From Candidatus Liminaster caballi (lineage in GTDB: Bacteria; Bacteroidota; Bacteroidia; Bacteroidales; UBA3663), in contig JAGHUA010000049.1 of the NCBI GenBank assembly GCA_018065085.1, positions 1 through 64,000 of the forward strand: a stretch of DNA of 64,000 nt, read 5' to 3'. The translations under genes were made by a program, and so were the position numbers. This document shows positions 7,564 through 16,708 of the stretch, piece after piece. The stretch's first letter is position 1. Each line of letters begins with the position of its first letter. Below the pieces are notes generated by a model. The model saw nothing but the letters and a program-made list of their open reading frames with translations, did no database searches and was not told the origin of the DNA.

Positions 7564-8685
7564 ATGAAGGTAAGGTTTTTTCATATCAATATCGTTTCAT
7601 TCCTGACGCTTGCAGCATCCATGATGTTGCTCTTCCCGTCATGCCATTTCGGAAGCATTGATGATGTGATGCCGCGATATGAAAACACCGTGCGCGAGAT
7701 ACAGTTCACCGTGAGCGTCACCGACGGCAGCAACGGTTCAGACCTTGCCCTGTTCTCGCCCGTTCTGACCGACGATCAGGGGCAACGCAGTCTGGCAGCC
7801 CACCTCACTCCCACCGACCGCCAGGAGTTTGGCTACGAGACACGCCATCCTGCCATCTTTGGCAATGGCGACCATGCCGATGCCATCGCATTCCTTCCCT
7901 ACTCTTACGCCCGATATGCCCCAGCCGACAGCACAGAACTCATGCTCGATTACTCCGTGCAGGACGGCACCTTCAATACAATCCAGGCCAACGCCACCTA
8001 CGCCATGTCGCGCTTCCTGCTGACATGCGACTCGGAGAACATCCACGGCCAGGCACACGGCCCGTCAGACGGCATCGTGCTCAGCCCGCTCCAGGCCACG
8101 TTGCGCGTCAATCTAATCAGCGAGGACGGCACCATGTCTCTTGCCGATATGCTTCAGCAGAAGGCCGTTGCCTTTGGCGGAGGCTGTTCCATCACCGACA
8201 TCCAGATCACCAACCACGGCCTGCATGGACCCGTTGCCGACCGCGTGATTGTCAATATGCTCGATAGCACACTTCATCGCATAGACCAGCGCACCGGCAC
8301 CATCACGCTGCGTCAGGCTGACGGACTCAACATGATTGGCAAGCAGACGTTCGAGGTACAGCGCACCGAGACAATCTCGTGGGGCGGCACATCGTGGGGC
8401 ACATCGTTCTTCGTCTCCCTCCCGGCGTTCGACGACACTGCCGGAAGTCTGATAAAGATCATCGTCAGATGCAGCTATGCCGGCCGCGAGCGCCATTATT
8501 ACGGCATCGTGAGGCTCGATCGTCCGTTGGTTGGAGGACACCGCTACTGCACCACATCCGTCCGTTGCTGGAGCGATCCTGCGATGATTCCCCAAACGGC
8601 ATATTCCGACATCACAGACGATAAGATAAACGACATCATAGAAGACATCTCAGACGCCCCAGCCGGCGTCACAAACATATATTGA
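7564..8685 (+). CDS. Fimbrillin-like lipoprotein (Mfa-like fold)
   Basis: A 373-residue exported protein. The N-terminus has a basic start, a hydrophobic stretch and the lipobox-like LFPSC (Cys27). The body resembles the Mfa-like/fimbrillin families of Bacteroidales: Asp/Thr-rich beta-strands, the LSPLQATLRVNL segment typical of the first transthyretin-like domain (about 180-190), and the C-terminal SWGTSFFVSLPAF and PLVGGHRYCTTSVRC region. Members are pilus tip, stalk or anchor subunits, or stand-alone surface adhesins. It is the first gene of a six-gene plus-strand run, with only 2 nt before the next ORF. Stalk versus tip role cannot be told. Confidence 0.7.
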   Translation: MKVRFFHINIVSFLTLAASMMLLFPSCHFGSIDDVMPRYENTVREIQFTVSVTDGSNGSDLALFSPVLTDDQGQRSLAAHLTPTDRQEFGYETRHPAIFGNGDHADAIAFLPYSYARYAPADSTELMLDYSVQDGTFNTIQANATYAMSRFLLTCDSENIHGQAHGPSDGIVLSPLQATLRVNLISEDGTMSLADMLQQKAVAFGGGCSITDIQITNHGLHGPVADRVIVNMLDSTLHRIDQRTGTITLRQADGLNMIGKQTFEVQRTETISWGGTSWGTSFFVSLPAFDDTAGSLIKIIVRCSYAGRERHYYGIVRLDRPLVGGHRYCTTSVRCWSDPAMIPQTAYSDITDDKINDIIEDISDAPAGVTNIY

Positions 8686-8687
8686 CA

Positions 8688-10760
8688 ATGAAACTCACCG
8701 ACATCATAACCCTCGCCATAGCCGCCACGCCCATGCTCACAGCCTGCGGCGTCGATGATCAGGACGTACTGAAGGCTATCCCATCCGACTATGCCGATGT
8801 GGAGCGTTCCTTCACGTTCACGCTCAATGCCACTGCGCCCGGCAACGGTGACGCAGGCGCCACGCGCACCAAGATCACCGACCGTCAGGCCTTCGGCCTC
8901 GACATCTGCTGGAATAAAGACGATAAGCTTGCCGTGTTCAGCAACTGCATCACATCTGACAAACCCGTAAAGCTCGAAGTCATGGAGCCAATCAGTGCCT
9001 CCGATGTTATGGATAACAATTTTGCCAGCTGGGCGATGTTTGCCGGCACAGGCAGCATGACCGCAGGCAACACCGTCAACAACGCACGCGCCAACGAACA
9101 GCTCTTTGCCCTTGTCTATCCGTTCGAAGCGTTCAGCAGCCTTGCGCCCAACAGCAGTTCCGTGGTCCTGGACTTTGACCGACAGACGGGCGATCTCAAG
9201 ACACTTCAGGAGCACTTCCAGTATGCCTGGGGACTCACCTCCGGCGTCATCAATGGCGACGACCAGTCGGCATGGATCACGCCTCACGACATGATTGGCG
9301 ACAGGTGCAATCACCCAGACATTCATCCCGGCCATAACTACGACGAGAGCGTCCTGCTCGACGAGAAGATGTCCATCCTCCGCTTCTCGCTCGTCCACAA
9401 GAACAATGACAACTCACTCATCTCGTTCAGCGACTATCTTACCTCCATAGGCACCACACTCCAGACGATCATGCTCATCGACGACAATGGCAATATCCGC
9501 AGCCAGGCTTCGCTCGATCTCTACACCGGACAGGTCACTGCCATCGAGAACTATATCGACTATATCACCATCACACCCAAGGACAACGCCACCTCCATTG
9601 CATTTACCGAGATCGACCCGAAAAGCGAACTCTCAGCCGGAGGCAAATCATGGGGTTCATCGTTCTACGTCAGCATTCCTGTGCCCGACAGCAAGGCTGT
9701 CTATGACTTCTTGCTGATGCTCATCGACAGTGGCGGCAACTACTACCACGTTGCCATGAACAGGCGCAGCTTCAACGAAGGCAGTTACTACATAACCGAG
9801 CCGCTTGTTGTGACCAGCGAGGATACCACCCCTGAGCCGTATTCCATCATGACTCTTGCCGAGTTCGAGGACGAGTACATCATCGATGATCCGGATCCGG
9901 ATCTGCTCATCTGGGACAGTTTCTCACTCATGCTGCTGTGGGACCGCTACAGCATCGGCTTCGTGCCCGAATATCTGTTTGAGAACGTCCGTCCCGGTGC
10001 AGTGATGAGTGTCGATTTCCGTCTTCACGGTCAGGCCTCAGCCTATCTTCAGTTCAACGACGGCAGTGGCTCGCACTACAACTGGCATCCATTGCCTGGT
10101 CTCAACTCAGTCTATACGCCACACGATGGCCAGACCGTCAGCCTTGCCACCGAGGGACGAGTCAGCGGACGTGATTTCAACGACACACAGGACGACAAGT
10201 CCGACATGAACCCCTATTTCGAAAGCGTCACCCGCATCGAGTTCGAGCTCACAGCCGAGATGCTCGAAAAGATACGCAACAATCCCGCTTCTGTCGATGG
10301 CCGAGGAATCACCATCACGGGCGAGGGCAATGGCAAGCAGTCGATCGACCGCATCAGCATCCGCATCGCCTCAAGCGACGAGCTTCCCGATCCTGTCGAT
10401 TACAGCAAACCGCTTTTCGAGGGTCGGTTCCGCACCTCCTACAGTGATTACTTCTATTTCAACCGCCTGTGTAAGCGTCCGCTTTATTCCCTGCGCGAAG
10501 GCGACATACTGCGCATCCATTACGACGATACCGACCGCAATCCGTGGTACAACTCGCCGCTGCTCATCCAGTCGGGCATCAACGACAATCCTCTCAACGG
10601 CATTGGCAACTACGGTCAGATCGACCTTCAGGCTACCGTCGGCTATTTCGACATCCCGATCACAGCCGAGATCCTCTATTTCTTTGCCTATTACAACGGC
10701 GCCAAGATCCGTCGAGACACAGGCATCACCATCACCCGTGTCGAAGCCATCCGTCCGTAA
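8688..10760 (+). CDS. Large fimbrillin-like lipoprotein with two C-terminal beta-sandwich modules
   Basis: A 690-residue lipoprotein. The ATG at 8688 was chosen over an in-frame TTG that overlaps the previous stop. Lipobox LTAC is followed by GVDDQD, an acidic run resembling the surface lipoprotein export signal of Bacteroidetes. Residues about 30-375 are a fimbrillin-like (Mfa-like_1) domain with SWGSSFYVSIPVP near its end. After a Pro/Asp-rich linker (about 380-410) come two related modules of about 150 residues, ending in GKQSIDRISIRIAS and GITITRVEAIRP. Each reads like a small carbohydrate-binding-type beta-sandwich built from a ligand-facing strand and a closing 'GI-I-G---I--I-I' strand. 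A tip adhesin combining a pilin fold with binding modules is inferred, not shown. Confidence 0.65.
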   Translation: MKLTDIITLAIAATPMLTACGVDDQDVLKAIPSDYADVERSFTFTLNATAPGNGDAGATRTKITDRQAFGLDICWNKDDKLAVFSNCITSDKPVKLEVMEPISASDVMDNNFASWAMFAGTGSMTAGNTVNNARANEQLFALVYPFEAFSSLAPNSSSVVLDFDRQTGDLKTLQEHFQYAWGLTSGVINGDDQSAWITPHDMIGDRCNHPDIHPGHNYDESVLLDEKMSILRFSLVHKNNDNSLISFSDYLTSIGTTLQTIMLIDDNGNIRSQASLDLYTGQVTAIENYIDYITITPKDNATSIAFTEIDPKSELSAGGKSWGSSFYVSIPVPDSKAVYDFLLMLIDSGGNYYHVAMNRRSFNEGSYYITEPLVVTSEDTTPEPYSIMTLAEFEDEYIIDDPDPDLLIWDSFSLMLLWDRYSIGFVPEYLFENVRPGAVMSVDFRLHGQASAYLQFNDGSGSHYNWHPLPGLNSVYTPHDGQTVSLATEGRVSGRDFNDTQDDKSDMNPYFESVTRIEFELTAEMLEKIRNNPASVDGRGITITGEGNGKQSIDRISIRIASSDELPDPVDYSKPLFEGRFRTSYSDYFYFNRLCKRPLYSLREGDILRIHYDDTDRNPWYNSPLLIQSGINDNPLNGIGNYGQIDLQATVGYFDIPITAEILYFFAYYNGAKIRRDTGITITRVEAIRP

Positions 10761-10785
10761 TATCAACCCCATAGACTCCAGCAAT

Positions 10786-11853
10786 ATGAGATACCGCATT
10801 CCCCTCCATACCCTCTTTGCCCATCGCTCTTTCCTCATTGCTCTTTCCACATTCCTCATTGCTCTTTTCTCATCTCTCATTACCCTCTCCTCCTGCTCCG
10901 ACAGCGCGCTCGATGCCGTCCTCGACCAGCATCAGCCCATCACCGTCGAGTTCTGTCTGGCAGGCAACAAGGGCGATTTTATCGACACACGCATATCCGA
11001 CACCAATCAGGCGCCCGACTATCTCTATGCCTTCATGGTGTTCGAGGGCGAAGGCCGGCAGAGGGTGATGACCAAGGTTTATCATACCTCAGCCACGGGC
11101 GAAGACAACAGCATCTCCTGGTCGATGGTCAGCGGCAACAGGTTCAGCACCAAGGTCAGTTTCACGCTGCCCGAGGGATTCGGATTCACCCCTACCGTAG
11201 CCCGTGCCTATCTCGTTGCCTCGCTCCAGCCGCTTCTGCTTTCGACAGGCGGACGTGCCATCGACCCCAACAGCCTCACCGAGGACATGATCTGTCACAT
11301 GATCACCGACGGACGCAAAGACGCCTCGGGCAATGACCTCTCGTTGCGCGACATCTATTCCACGCCGTGCAATCTCACCAGCGCAGGCCGCTATTATGTC
11401 ACAGCCGTTCCCTCTGCCACTGGCAACATCGTGTTCGGTTCGGACAAGGCTCCGGTCATCCTCTATCATATTGCGTCGCGCATAGATGTCAGCTGGGAGC
11501 CGCGCGTACCCGAGTCTGGCAAGGCTGTAGGCGTTGCCACGGTCTATGACGCACCTGCCCAGGGCTATGTCTTCCTTCCCACGGCCAATGTCTATGGCGT
11601 CTCCTACACCCGTCCGCTGGTCTATACGCCCGAGGTCTATGACTACATGCCCACGCCTCACATCGTCACCCTCCTGAGCGATGACTACGGTTCGGACACT
11701 GGTTCAGCCTACGCCTATTTCCTCCAGCCGCAGGACAACCGTGCCGTCATCGACGTCCATTGTATCAACAGCCCTTCGAAGTCGTTCACCACCGACGGAC
11801 ATGAGGCCGACGAGTGCTTCACCTCATGGCACAAGATCCGTGTCCGCCTCTGA
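10786..11853 (+). CDS. Fimbrillin-like lipoprotein with a repeat-built signal peptide
   Basis: A 355-residue protein starting at ATG 10786; the longer frame to the left is a shadow inside the preceding gene. The signal peptide is unusual: its hydrophobic core is three heptads, FLIALST, FLIALFS and SLITLSS, ending at a Cys (SSCSDS) that fits a lipobox. The mature part has VEFCLAG, a LYAFMVFEGEG strand, LYHIASRIDVSW (a segment typical of fimbrillin-like and Mfa2-like anchors) and a C-terminal domain rich in Tyr and Asp. It is the third exported lipoprotein of the locus, 25 nt after the previous gene. It may be the anchor or a minor subunit; function is inferred from neighbours and fold-like patterns. 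Confidence 0.6.
   Translation: MRYRIPLHTLFAHRSFLIALSTFLIALFSSLITLSSCSDSALDAVLDQHQPITVEFCLAGNKGDFIDTRISDTNQAPDYLYAFMVFEGEGRQRVMTKVYHTSATGEDNSISWSMVSGNRFSTKVSFTLPEGFGFTPTVARAYLVASLQPLLLSTGGRAIDPNSLTEDMICHMITDGRKDASGNDLSLRDIYSTPCNLTSAGRYYVTAVPSATGNIVFGSDKAPVILYHIASRIDVSWEPRVPESGKAVGVATVYDAPAQGYVFLPTANVYGVSYTRPLVYTPEVYDYMPTPHIVTLLSDDYGSDTGSAYAYFLQPQDNRAVIDVHCINSPSKSFTTDGHEADECFTSWHKIRVRL
10831..10887 (+). repeat. 21-bp tandem repeat encoding the signal-peptide core
   Basis: The 15-mer TTCCTCATTGCTCTT occurs at 10831-10845 and 10852-10866 with a 21-bp period, and a degraded third copy starts at 10873. The period equals seven codons, so gains or losses of units would keep the frame and change only the length of the signal peptide. 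Confidence 0.8.
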
Positions 11854-11906
11854 GGCCATCATTCCCCATCATCGGAAGCCTTATATACAAAACATCACAA
11901 ACAGAC

Positions 11907-12755
11907 ATGCAACTGATCACACACGCAGAATATGGCGGGGAGCGACCGCTTTATGCAGCTCATGACCTTCGCCTTGAGGATGTCACCATCCATGTAGGCG
12001 AGTCGTCCATCAAAGAGAGCCGCAACATCGAGGCACGCGACTGCCGTTTCGAAGGCAAATATGTCTTCTGGGAGTGCCGTGGCTTCGACGTCGAGAACTG
12101 TTATTTTGCCGAGAGTGCGCGCAGCAGCCTCTGGTACAGCGAGCGTTGCCGTATGCGCAACTGTCAGGTCGATGCACCGAAGATGTTCCGACGCATGAAG
12201 GGCATCGATGTTGCCGACTGCCGATTCCCCAATGCCCTTGAGACCTTCTGGGACTGCAGCGACATCACGCTCCGTAACGTCGGGATTGCGCGGGCCGACT
12301 ATCTGTTCATGCACTGTCATGACATACGCATCGACCACTACCGGCAGGACGGCAACTACTCGTTCCAGTATGCCCGCAATGTCGAGATCCATGACGCCGT
12401 GATCAATTCCAAGGATGCCTTCTGGGAGGCCGAGAACGTCACCGTCTATGACTCAGAGCTCAATGGCGAGTACCTTGCGTGGTATGGCCGCAACATCCGA
12501 CTCGTGCGCTGCCATCTGACGGGCGAACAGCTGCTCTGCTATGTCGATGGACTTGTACTTGAGGACTGCACCTTCGGACCTGATGCCAATCTCCTGTTCG
12601 AATACAGCACCGTCCAGGCCACCATCCGGGGCGACGTCACCAGCATCAAGAACCCCACATCAGGCCGCATCACCGTCGATGGCCATGTGGGCGAGATAAT
12701 CATCGACGGGAATCAGCGACAGCCGGCAGACGCCGTAATCCAGACCCAGCCATGA
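11907..12755 (+). CDS. DUF3737 family beta-helix protein
   Basis: A 282-residue cytoplasmic protein starting at MQLITHAEYGGERPLY, which matches the usual start of the DUF3737 family; upstream in-frame codons lie inside the previous gene. It is built of about ten repeats of 20-22 residues, each with a pattern like 'D-C-F-G---FW-C--I-I-NC', for example DCRFEGKYVFWECRGFDVEN and NSKDAFWEAENVTVYDSEL. This periodicity predicts a right-handed parallel beta-helix. No signal peptide is seen. Its stop overlaps the ATG of the aminotransferase by 4 nt (ATGA), so the two are translationally coupled. The biochemical role of DUF3737 is not known to me; its pairing with a MalY/PatB-type enzyme recurs in gut bacteria as far as I recall. 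Confidence 0.85.
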   Translation: MQLITHAEYGGERPLYAAHDLRLEDVTIHVGESSIKESRNIEARDCRFEGKYVFWECRGFDVENCYFAESARSSLWYSERCRMRNCQVDAPKMFRRMKGIDVADCRFPNALETFWDCSDITLRNVGIARADYLFMHCHDIRIDHYRQDGNYSFQYARNVEIHDAVINSKDAFWEAENVTVYDSELNGEYLAWYGRNIRLVRCHLTGEQLLCYVDGLVLEDCTFGPDANLLFEYSTVQATIRGDVTSIKNPTSGRITVDGHVGEIIIDGNQRQPADAVIQTQP

Positions 12756-13978
12756 CCGCACAGCCTCAACCCTTCGATTTCGACCGGGTCTGTGACCGTC
12801 GCTCCACCAACAGCGTGAAGTGGGACGAGTGTCCGCAGCCCGACATACTGCCGCTCTGGGTGGCCGACATGGATTTCCCCACGGCGCCGTGTGTCCAGGA
12901 TGCCGTCATGCGTCGCGCGGCCCACGGCTGCTATGGCTACACTCTCGTGCCTGATGCCTATTATGAGTCCATTGTGCGCTGGTTCTCCACGCGTCACGGC
13001 TGGGACATCGACCGCACCGACATCCTCTACACCATAGGCGTCGTGCCCGCCATAGCTGCCATCCTCAAGGCCGTGTGTCAGACGGGCGACAACGTGGTCC
13101 TTCTCACCCCTGTCTATAACTGTTTCTACAACCTCGTGCGCAATGCAGGCTGTCAGGCGCTTGAGGTGGCGCTCATTCCCGACTATGCCGATGGCTCCAT
13201 CACCTATACCATCGACTGGGATGCGCTCTCCCGCGCCCTGAGCCATGAGAAAAGCACCGTCCTGCTCTTCTGCAATCCCCACAACCCGGTGGGCAGAGTC
13301 TGGAGCGAGGACGAGCTCGAACGTGTGGCACGCCTCTGCTATCGTCATGGCATCACCCTCATCAGCGACGAGATCCACAACGAACTCACCGCTCCCGGCG
13401 TCATGTACAATCCCATGGGGCGCGTCGTCCAGCGTCTCTCCTCGGCCTATGCCTTCCCCCGTCCGCTGCGTTACTGCGTGTGCACCTCGCCCAGCAAGTC
13501 GTTCAATATTGCCGGCCTTCAGAATGCCAATATCATCTGTCCTGACGACGATCTGCGCCGCCGCATCGACCGCGCCGTCAACCTCAACGAGACGTGCGAT
13601 GTCAATCCGTTCGGCGTCGAGGCGGTCATGGCAGCCTATAACGAAGGCTCAGAGTGGCTCGATTCGCTCCGCGCCTATATCTATGCCAACTACGACTATG
13701 CCTGCGAGTATCTGCGCCGACAGTGTCCGTCGGTCAGCATAGCCGAGATGAAGGGCACGTATCTCATGTGGGTCGATGTGCGTGAGGCGATGCAGCGTCA
13801 TGGAGTCAGCCAGGTCGGGGAGTTCTGCCGCCGTCTGATGATCGATGCACGGGTGTGGCTGTGTGCCGGGTCGATCTATGGCAGGGATGGCGAAGGCTTT
13901 GTACGCATCAACCTTGCATGTCCGCGTCAGACGCTCACCGAGGCGCTCTCACGCCTGGCGGCATACATAGGCAGGTAA
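12752..13978 (+). CDS. MalY/PatB family PLP-dependent aminotransferase / cystathionine beta-lyase
   Basis: A 408-residue fold-type I PLP enzyme of the MalY/PatB group. It has LPLWVADMDF (34-43), the TPVYNCFYN substrate loop (119-127), the NPHNPVGR motif (175-182), Asp206 in SDEIH that contacts the pyridine nitrogen, and the Schiff-base lysine Lys249 in SPSKSFNIAGLQ. Family members cleave cystathionine or cysteine (C-S lyase) or transaminate amino acids. The product is likely homocysteine or sulfide plus pyruvate and ammonia, but the substrate is not certain. The start overlaps the DUF3737 stop, and the MATE gene follows 3 nt later, so the three probably work together. Confidence 0.92.
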   Translation: MTAQPQPFDFDRVCDRRSTNSVKWDECPQPDILPLWVADMDFPTAPCVQDAVMRRAAHGCYGYTLVPDAYYESIVRWFSTRHGWDIDRTDILYTIGVVPAIAAILKAVCQTGDNVVLLTPVYNCFYNLVRNAGCQALEVALIPDYADGSITYTIDWDALSRALSHEKSTVLLFCNPHNPVGRVWSEDELERVARLCYRHGITLISDEIHNELTAPGVMYNPMGRVVQRLSSAYAFPRPLRYCVCTSPSKSFNIAGLQNANIICPDDDLRRRIDRAVNLNETCDVNPFGVEAVMAAYNEGSEWLDSLRAYIYANYDYACEYLRRQCPSVSIAEMKGTYLMWVDVREAMQRHGVSQVGEFCRRLMIDARVWLCAGSIYGRDGEGFVRINLACPRQTLTEALSRLAAYIGR

Positions 13979-13981
13979 GCG

Positions 13982-15346
13982 ATGGACAGACTCGAAAAGA
14001 TACGCAGCGGAGCGTCGATGACCCGAGGCGAACAGATAAGGCTGGCGGCCTCATTGAGCGTGCCGGCGATGCTGTCCCAGCTCTCCACCATCGTCATGCA
14101 GTATATCGATGCGTCGATGGTAGGCAGTCTTGGAGCCCGGGCGTCGGCAGCCATAGGCATCGTCAGCACCACCACGTGGCTCTTTGGCGGACTGTGTCAT
14201 TCCGTGGGAGCCGGCTTCTATGTCCAGGTGGCACATCAGATTGGCGCCAACCGGTTTGCCGAGGCTCGTCAGATCCTGCGTCAGTCGCTGCTCTTTGCGC
14301 TCACGTTCAGCGTTGTGCTTGCAGCGGTGGGCCTCTCCATAGCGCCATCGCTTCCCCGCTGGCTTGGCGGAGCTGCCGACATCCGGCACGATGCGTCGCT
14401 CTATTTTGCCGTGTTTGCCTCCATGCTTCCGTTCATGATGCTCATGGCACTGTCGGCAGGCATGTTACGCTGTTCGGGCAACATCAAGGTGCCGAGCATC
14501 CTCAATGTGGTGGCTTGTGCGCTCGATGTGGTGTTCAACTACGTCTTCATCTTCCGACTTGGCATGGGCGTGATGGGCGCAGCCATAGGCACGGCGTCGG
14601 CCTACTGTTCGGTGTCGCTCATCATGGCGTGGTATCTGCTCACACGTTCGCGCGAGCTCAGTCTGTTACACGACTCGGGCACGTTCCGTCCGCAGGGACG
14701 CACGGTCAGGAAGTGGTTCCGCATTGCGTGGCCTATGGGCGTTGAGCATTTCGTGATGTGTGGCGCGCAGATAGCGTCCACGGTCATCATAGCACCACTT
14801 GGCACGGTGGCGATTGCAGCCAATGCCTTCGGCATCATAGTCGAGAGTCTGTGTTATATGCCAGGTCATGGCATAGCCGATGCAGCCACCACCCTTGTCG
14901 GACAGAGTCTTGGAGCTCAGCGTCAGCCGCTTGCCCGCAGCTTTGCCCATATCACGGTGGCAATGGGCATTGGAGTGATGAGTCTTATGGGTCTTGTGAT
15001 GTATGTCGGTGCGCCCTACGTGATGTCGTTCATGACGCCCGATGTCTCAGTCCAGGAGCTCACAGCCCGTATTCTCCGCATCGAGGCTTTTGCCGAGCCC
15101 GGCTATGCTGCTGCCATCGTGGCGTATGGTGTCTTTGTCGGTGCCGGCGACACTCTCATCCCTTGCACCATGAATCTCGCTTCCATCTGGGTGGTCCGCA
15201 TCTCTCTTGCCATCGTCTGCACTCAGGTTCTGGGTCTCGGCCTTGTCGGCGTATGGACAGCCATGGCCGTCGAACTCTGCTTCCGTGGCGCCATCTTCCT
15301 CTTCCGTCTCCGTGGCAATGCCTGGATGAGAAAGATGGGTGGCTAA
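13982..15346 (+). CDS. MATE family efflux transporter
   Basis: A 454-residue membrane protein with about 12 hydrophobic helices in two pseudo-symmetric halves. MATE hallmarks are the first-half segment SVPAMLSQLSTIVMQYIDASM and VGSLGARASAAIG, and the second-half equivalent WPMGVEHFVMCGAQIAST with IAANAFGIIVESL. Such proteins use H+ or Na+ gradients to export cationic drugs or metabolites. It closes the six-gene run that begins with the fimbrillin-like genes and is cotranscribed with the MalY-type enzyme. Its substrate may be a product of that enzyme, but this is inference. Confidence 0.93.
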   Translation: MDRLEKIRSGASMTRGEQIRLAASLSVPAMLSQLSTIVMQYIDASMVGSLGARASAAIGIVSTTTWLFGGLCHSVGAGFYVQVAHQIGANRFAEARQILRQSLLFALTFSVVLAAVGLSIAPSLPRWLGGAADIRHDASLYFAVFASMLPFMMLMALSAGMLRCSGNIKVPSILNVVACALDVVFNYVFIFRLGMGVMGAAIGTASAYCSVSLIMAWYLLTRSRELSLLHDSGTFRPQGRTVRKWFRIAWPMGVEHFVMCGAQIASTVIIAPLGTVAIAANAFGIIVESLCYMPGHGIADAATTLVGQSLGAQRQPLARSFAHITVAMGIGVMSLMGLVMYVGAPYVMSFMTPDVSVQELTARILRIEAFAEPGYAAAIVAYGVFVGAGDTLIPCTMNLASIWVVRISLAIVCTQVLGLGLVGVWTAMAVELCFRGAIFLFRLRGNAWMRKMGG

Positions 15347-15518
15347 TCAGACTCCCAGAGGTTGGAACGATAGTCGGGGGCATGCCCCCATTCATCTGTC
15401 TTATCCTTATTGACTCCCACAGCCTTATTCTGGTATGATGAAGGCACCATAATATTGGTTGGTTCCACTTCGACTACTCTGCAGAATGGTGTTATATATT
15501 TCTTCATCGATCTAAGCG

Positions 15519-16664
15519 TTATCTGATAAACTTTATCATTCCATTCTCAATAACAAGACCACGTGAGTTTCCTGAAGCACGTTGTCCACCGATATTGAAT
15601 CCTACAGTCTGTGAGTCTGTATTGATAATCGGGGCTAAAATAGACGTATCATATCCATCCTCGGTCACAAAAAGCAACCTGGAAGAAGGTGCATGTAATG
15701 GATCATAATCTGGAACTTCTCCCATCACTATGAAAGCCCTGTTAGCATCCACACCGCTTTTCTCCGAAGCACGTTGAAGCTCGTTTCTCGAGTTAATGAT
15801 GTAATATCCATCATTAACATCATCCGAATAAGAAGAATCACTGCTGAACGGATAACGCCAGAAAGTTCCTTTGAAACCGTTATCCTTCGATGCTGTGGGA
15901 GCACCAGTTCCAGACATAGTCAAACTGATCTGATTTCCATTTGCCATAAACAGATAAGGACGGCCTGCCTCCAGACAATTTACTTCTCCAAACACTACGC
16001 TCGTAGGTTCCCCATTATTGTCTTTAGTCTTTCCCAAGATGCTATAGAACGTTGCTCCTGAAGTGGAAACGTCATTTACTGCAGCAGGAAGGCATACCGT
16101 TCCAAGAGAGCCAGCAGTAACATCCCTGACGTATGTCGGATTGATTTGCGTAGCTGTAACTGAAATGGAATTGAGTTCCACAACATCTTTCGTGTTTCCT
16201 GATGCAGCCCGGAATTTTAGAATTATTTGAGCACCATCTGACAAACCCGAAATAGTTGTATTGTTAGGAAGATCATAATAATGTTCGCCATCTTTACTAT
16301 AAGTTACGTAAAGAGTACGTGAACCAGTTTTTGAATAAGATACAATTAATGATGTAGCATTGTGTACAGGAATTGCATTTATCACAAAGGAACTACCAGC
16401 TTCAAACGAAATGTAATTAGATTGTGGATATTTAGTTAACTTCTGAATAGTCCCTGTATAGCTATATTCAATGCTGTCAGCATCAGTCTCAATTCTGCAC
16501 TCATCTGCACTTGCAAAGCCACCAGCAGGTTTCTGCTCGTCCTCAATACCTGGAACAATATAATGCCAAATCACATCGCCCTGTGCAACGACCTGCGCCC
16601 CTACCGGCGACATGAAACACATATAAAGACAGATGAAAACAGATATAATCAGCGCACGTCTCAT
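15519..16664 (-). CDS. Secreted protein of unknown function
   Basis: A 381-residue exported protein, not assignable to a family I know. The start was set at MRRALIISVFICLYM, which gives a clean signal peptide (MSPVGA-Q); a longer frame would overlap the upstream licD gene. The body is beta-rich (YSYTGTIQKLTKYPQSN, SFVINAIPVHNATS, then LKFRAASGN), like the extracellular beta-sandwich proteins of Prevotella and relatives. The C-terminal segment (QTVGFNIGGQRASG then GLVIENGMIKFIR) resembles the short 'G-RV---KGI-I-NGKKI-' tail frequent in these organisms. The gene is visibly richer in A and T and in codons such as TTA and AAT than its neighbours, a sign of recent transfer. It is the last gene of the minus-strand surE-licD run. 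Confidence 0.7.
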   Translation of the reverse strand: MRRALIISVFICLYMCFMSPVGAQVVAQGDVIWHYIVPGIEDEQKPAGGFASADECRIETDADSIEYSYTGTIQKLTKYPQSNYISFEAGSSFVINAIPVHNATSLIVSYSKTGSRTLYVTYSKDGEHYYDLPNNTTISGLSDGAQIILKFRAASGNTKDVVELNSISVTATQINPTYVRDVTAGSLGTVCLPAAVNDVSTSGATFYSILGKTKDNNGEPTSVVFGEVNCLEAGRPYLFMANGNQISLTMSGTGAPTASKDNGFKGTFWRYPFSSDSSYSDDVNDGYYIINSRNELQRASEKSGVDANRAFIVMGEVPDYDPLHAPSSRLLFVTEDGYDTSILAPIINTDSQTVGFNIGGQRASGNSRGLVIENGMIKFIR

Positions 16665-16708
16665 TTGATAAATAGTTGCGTTAATAATAAATAAATGGAT
16701 ATTCCCTC

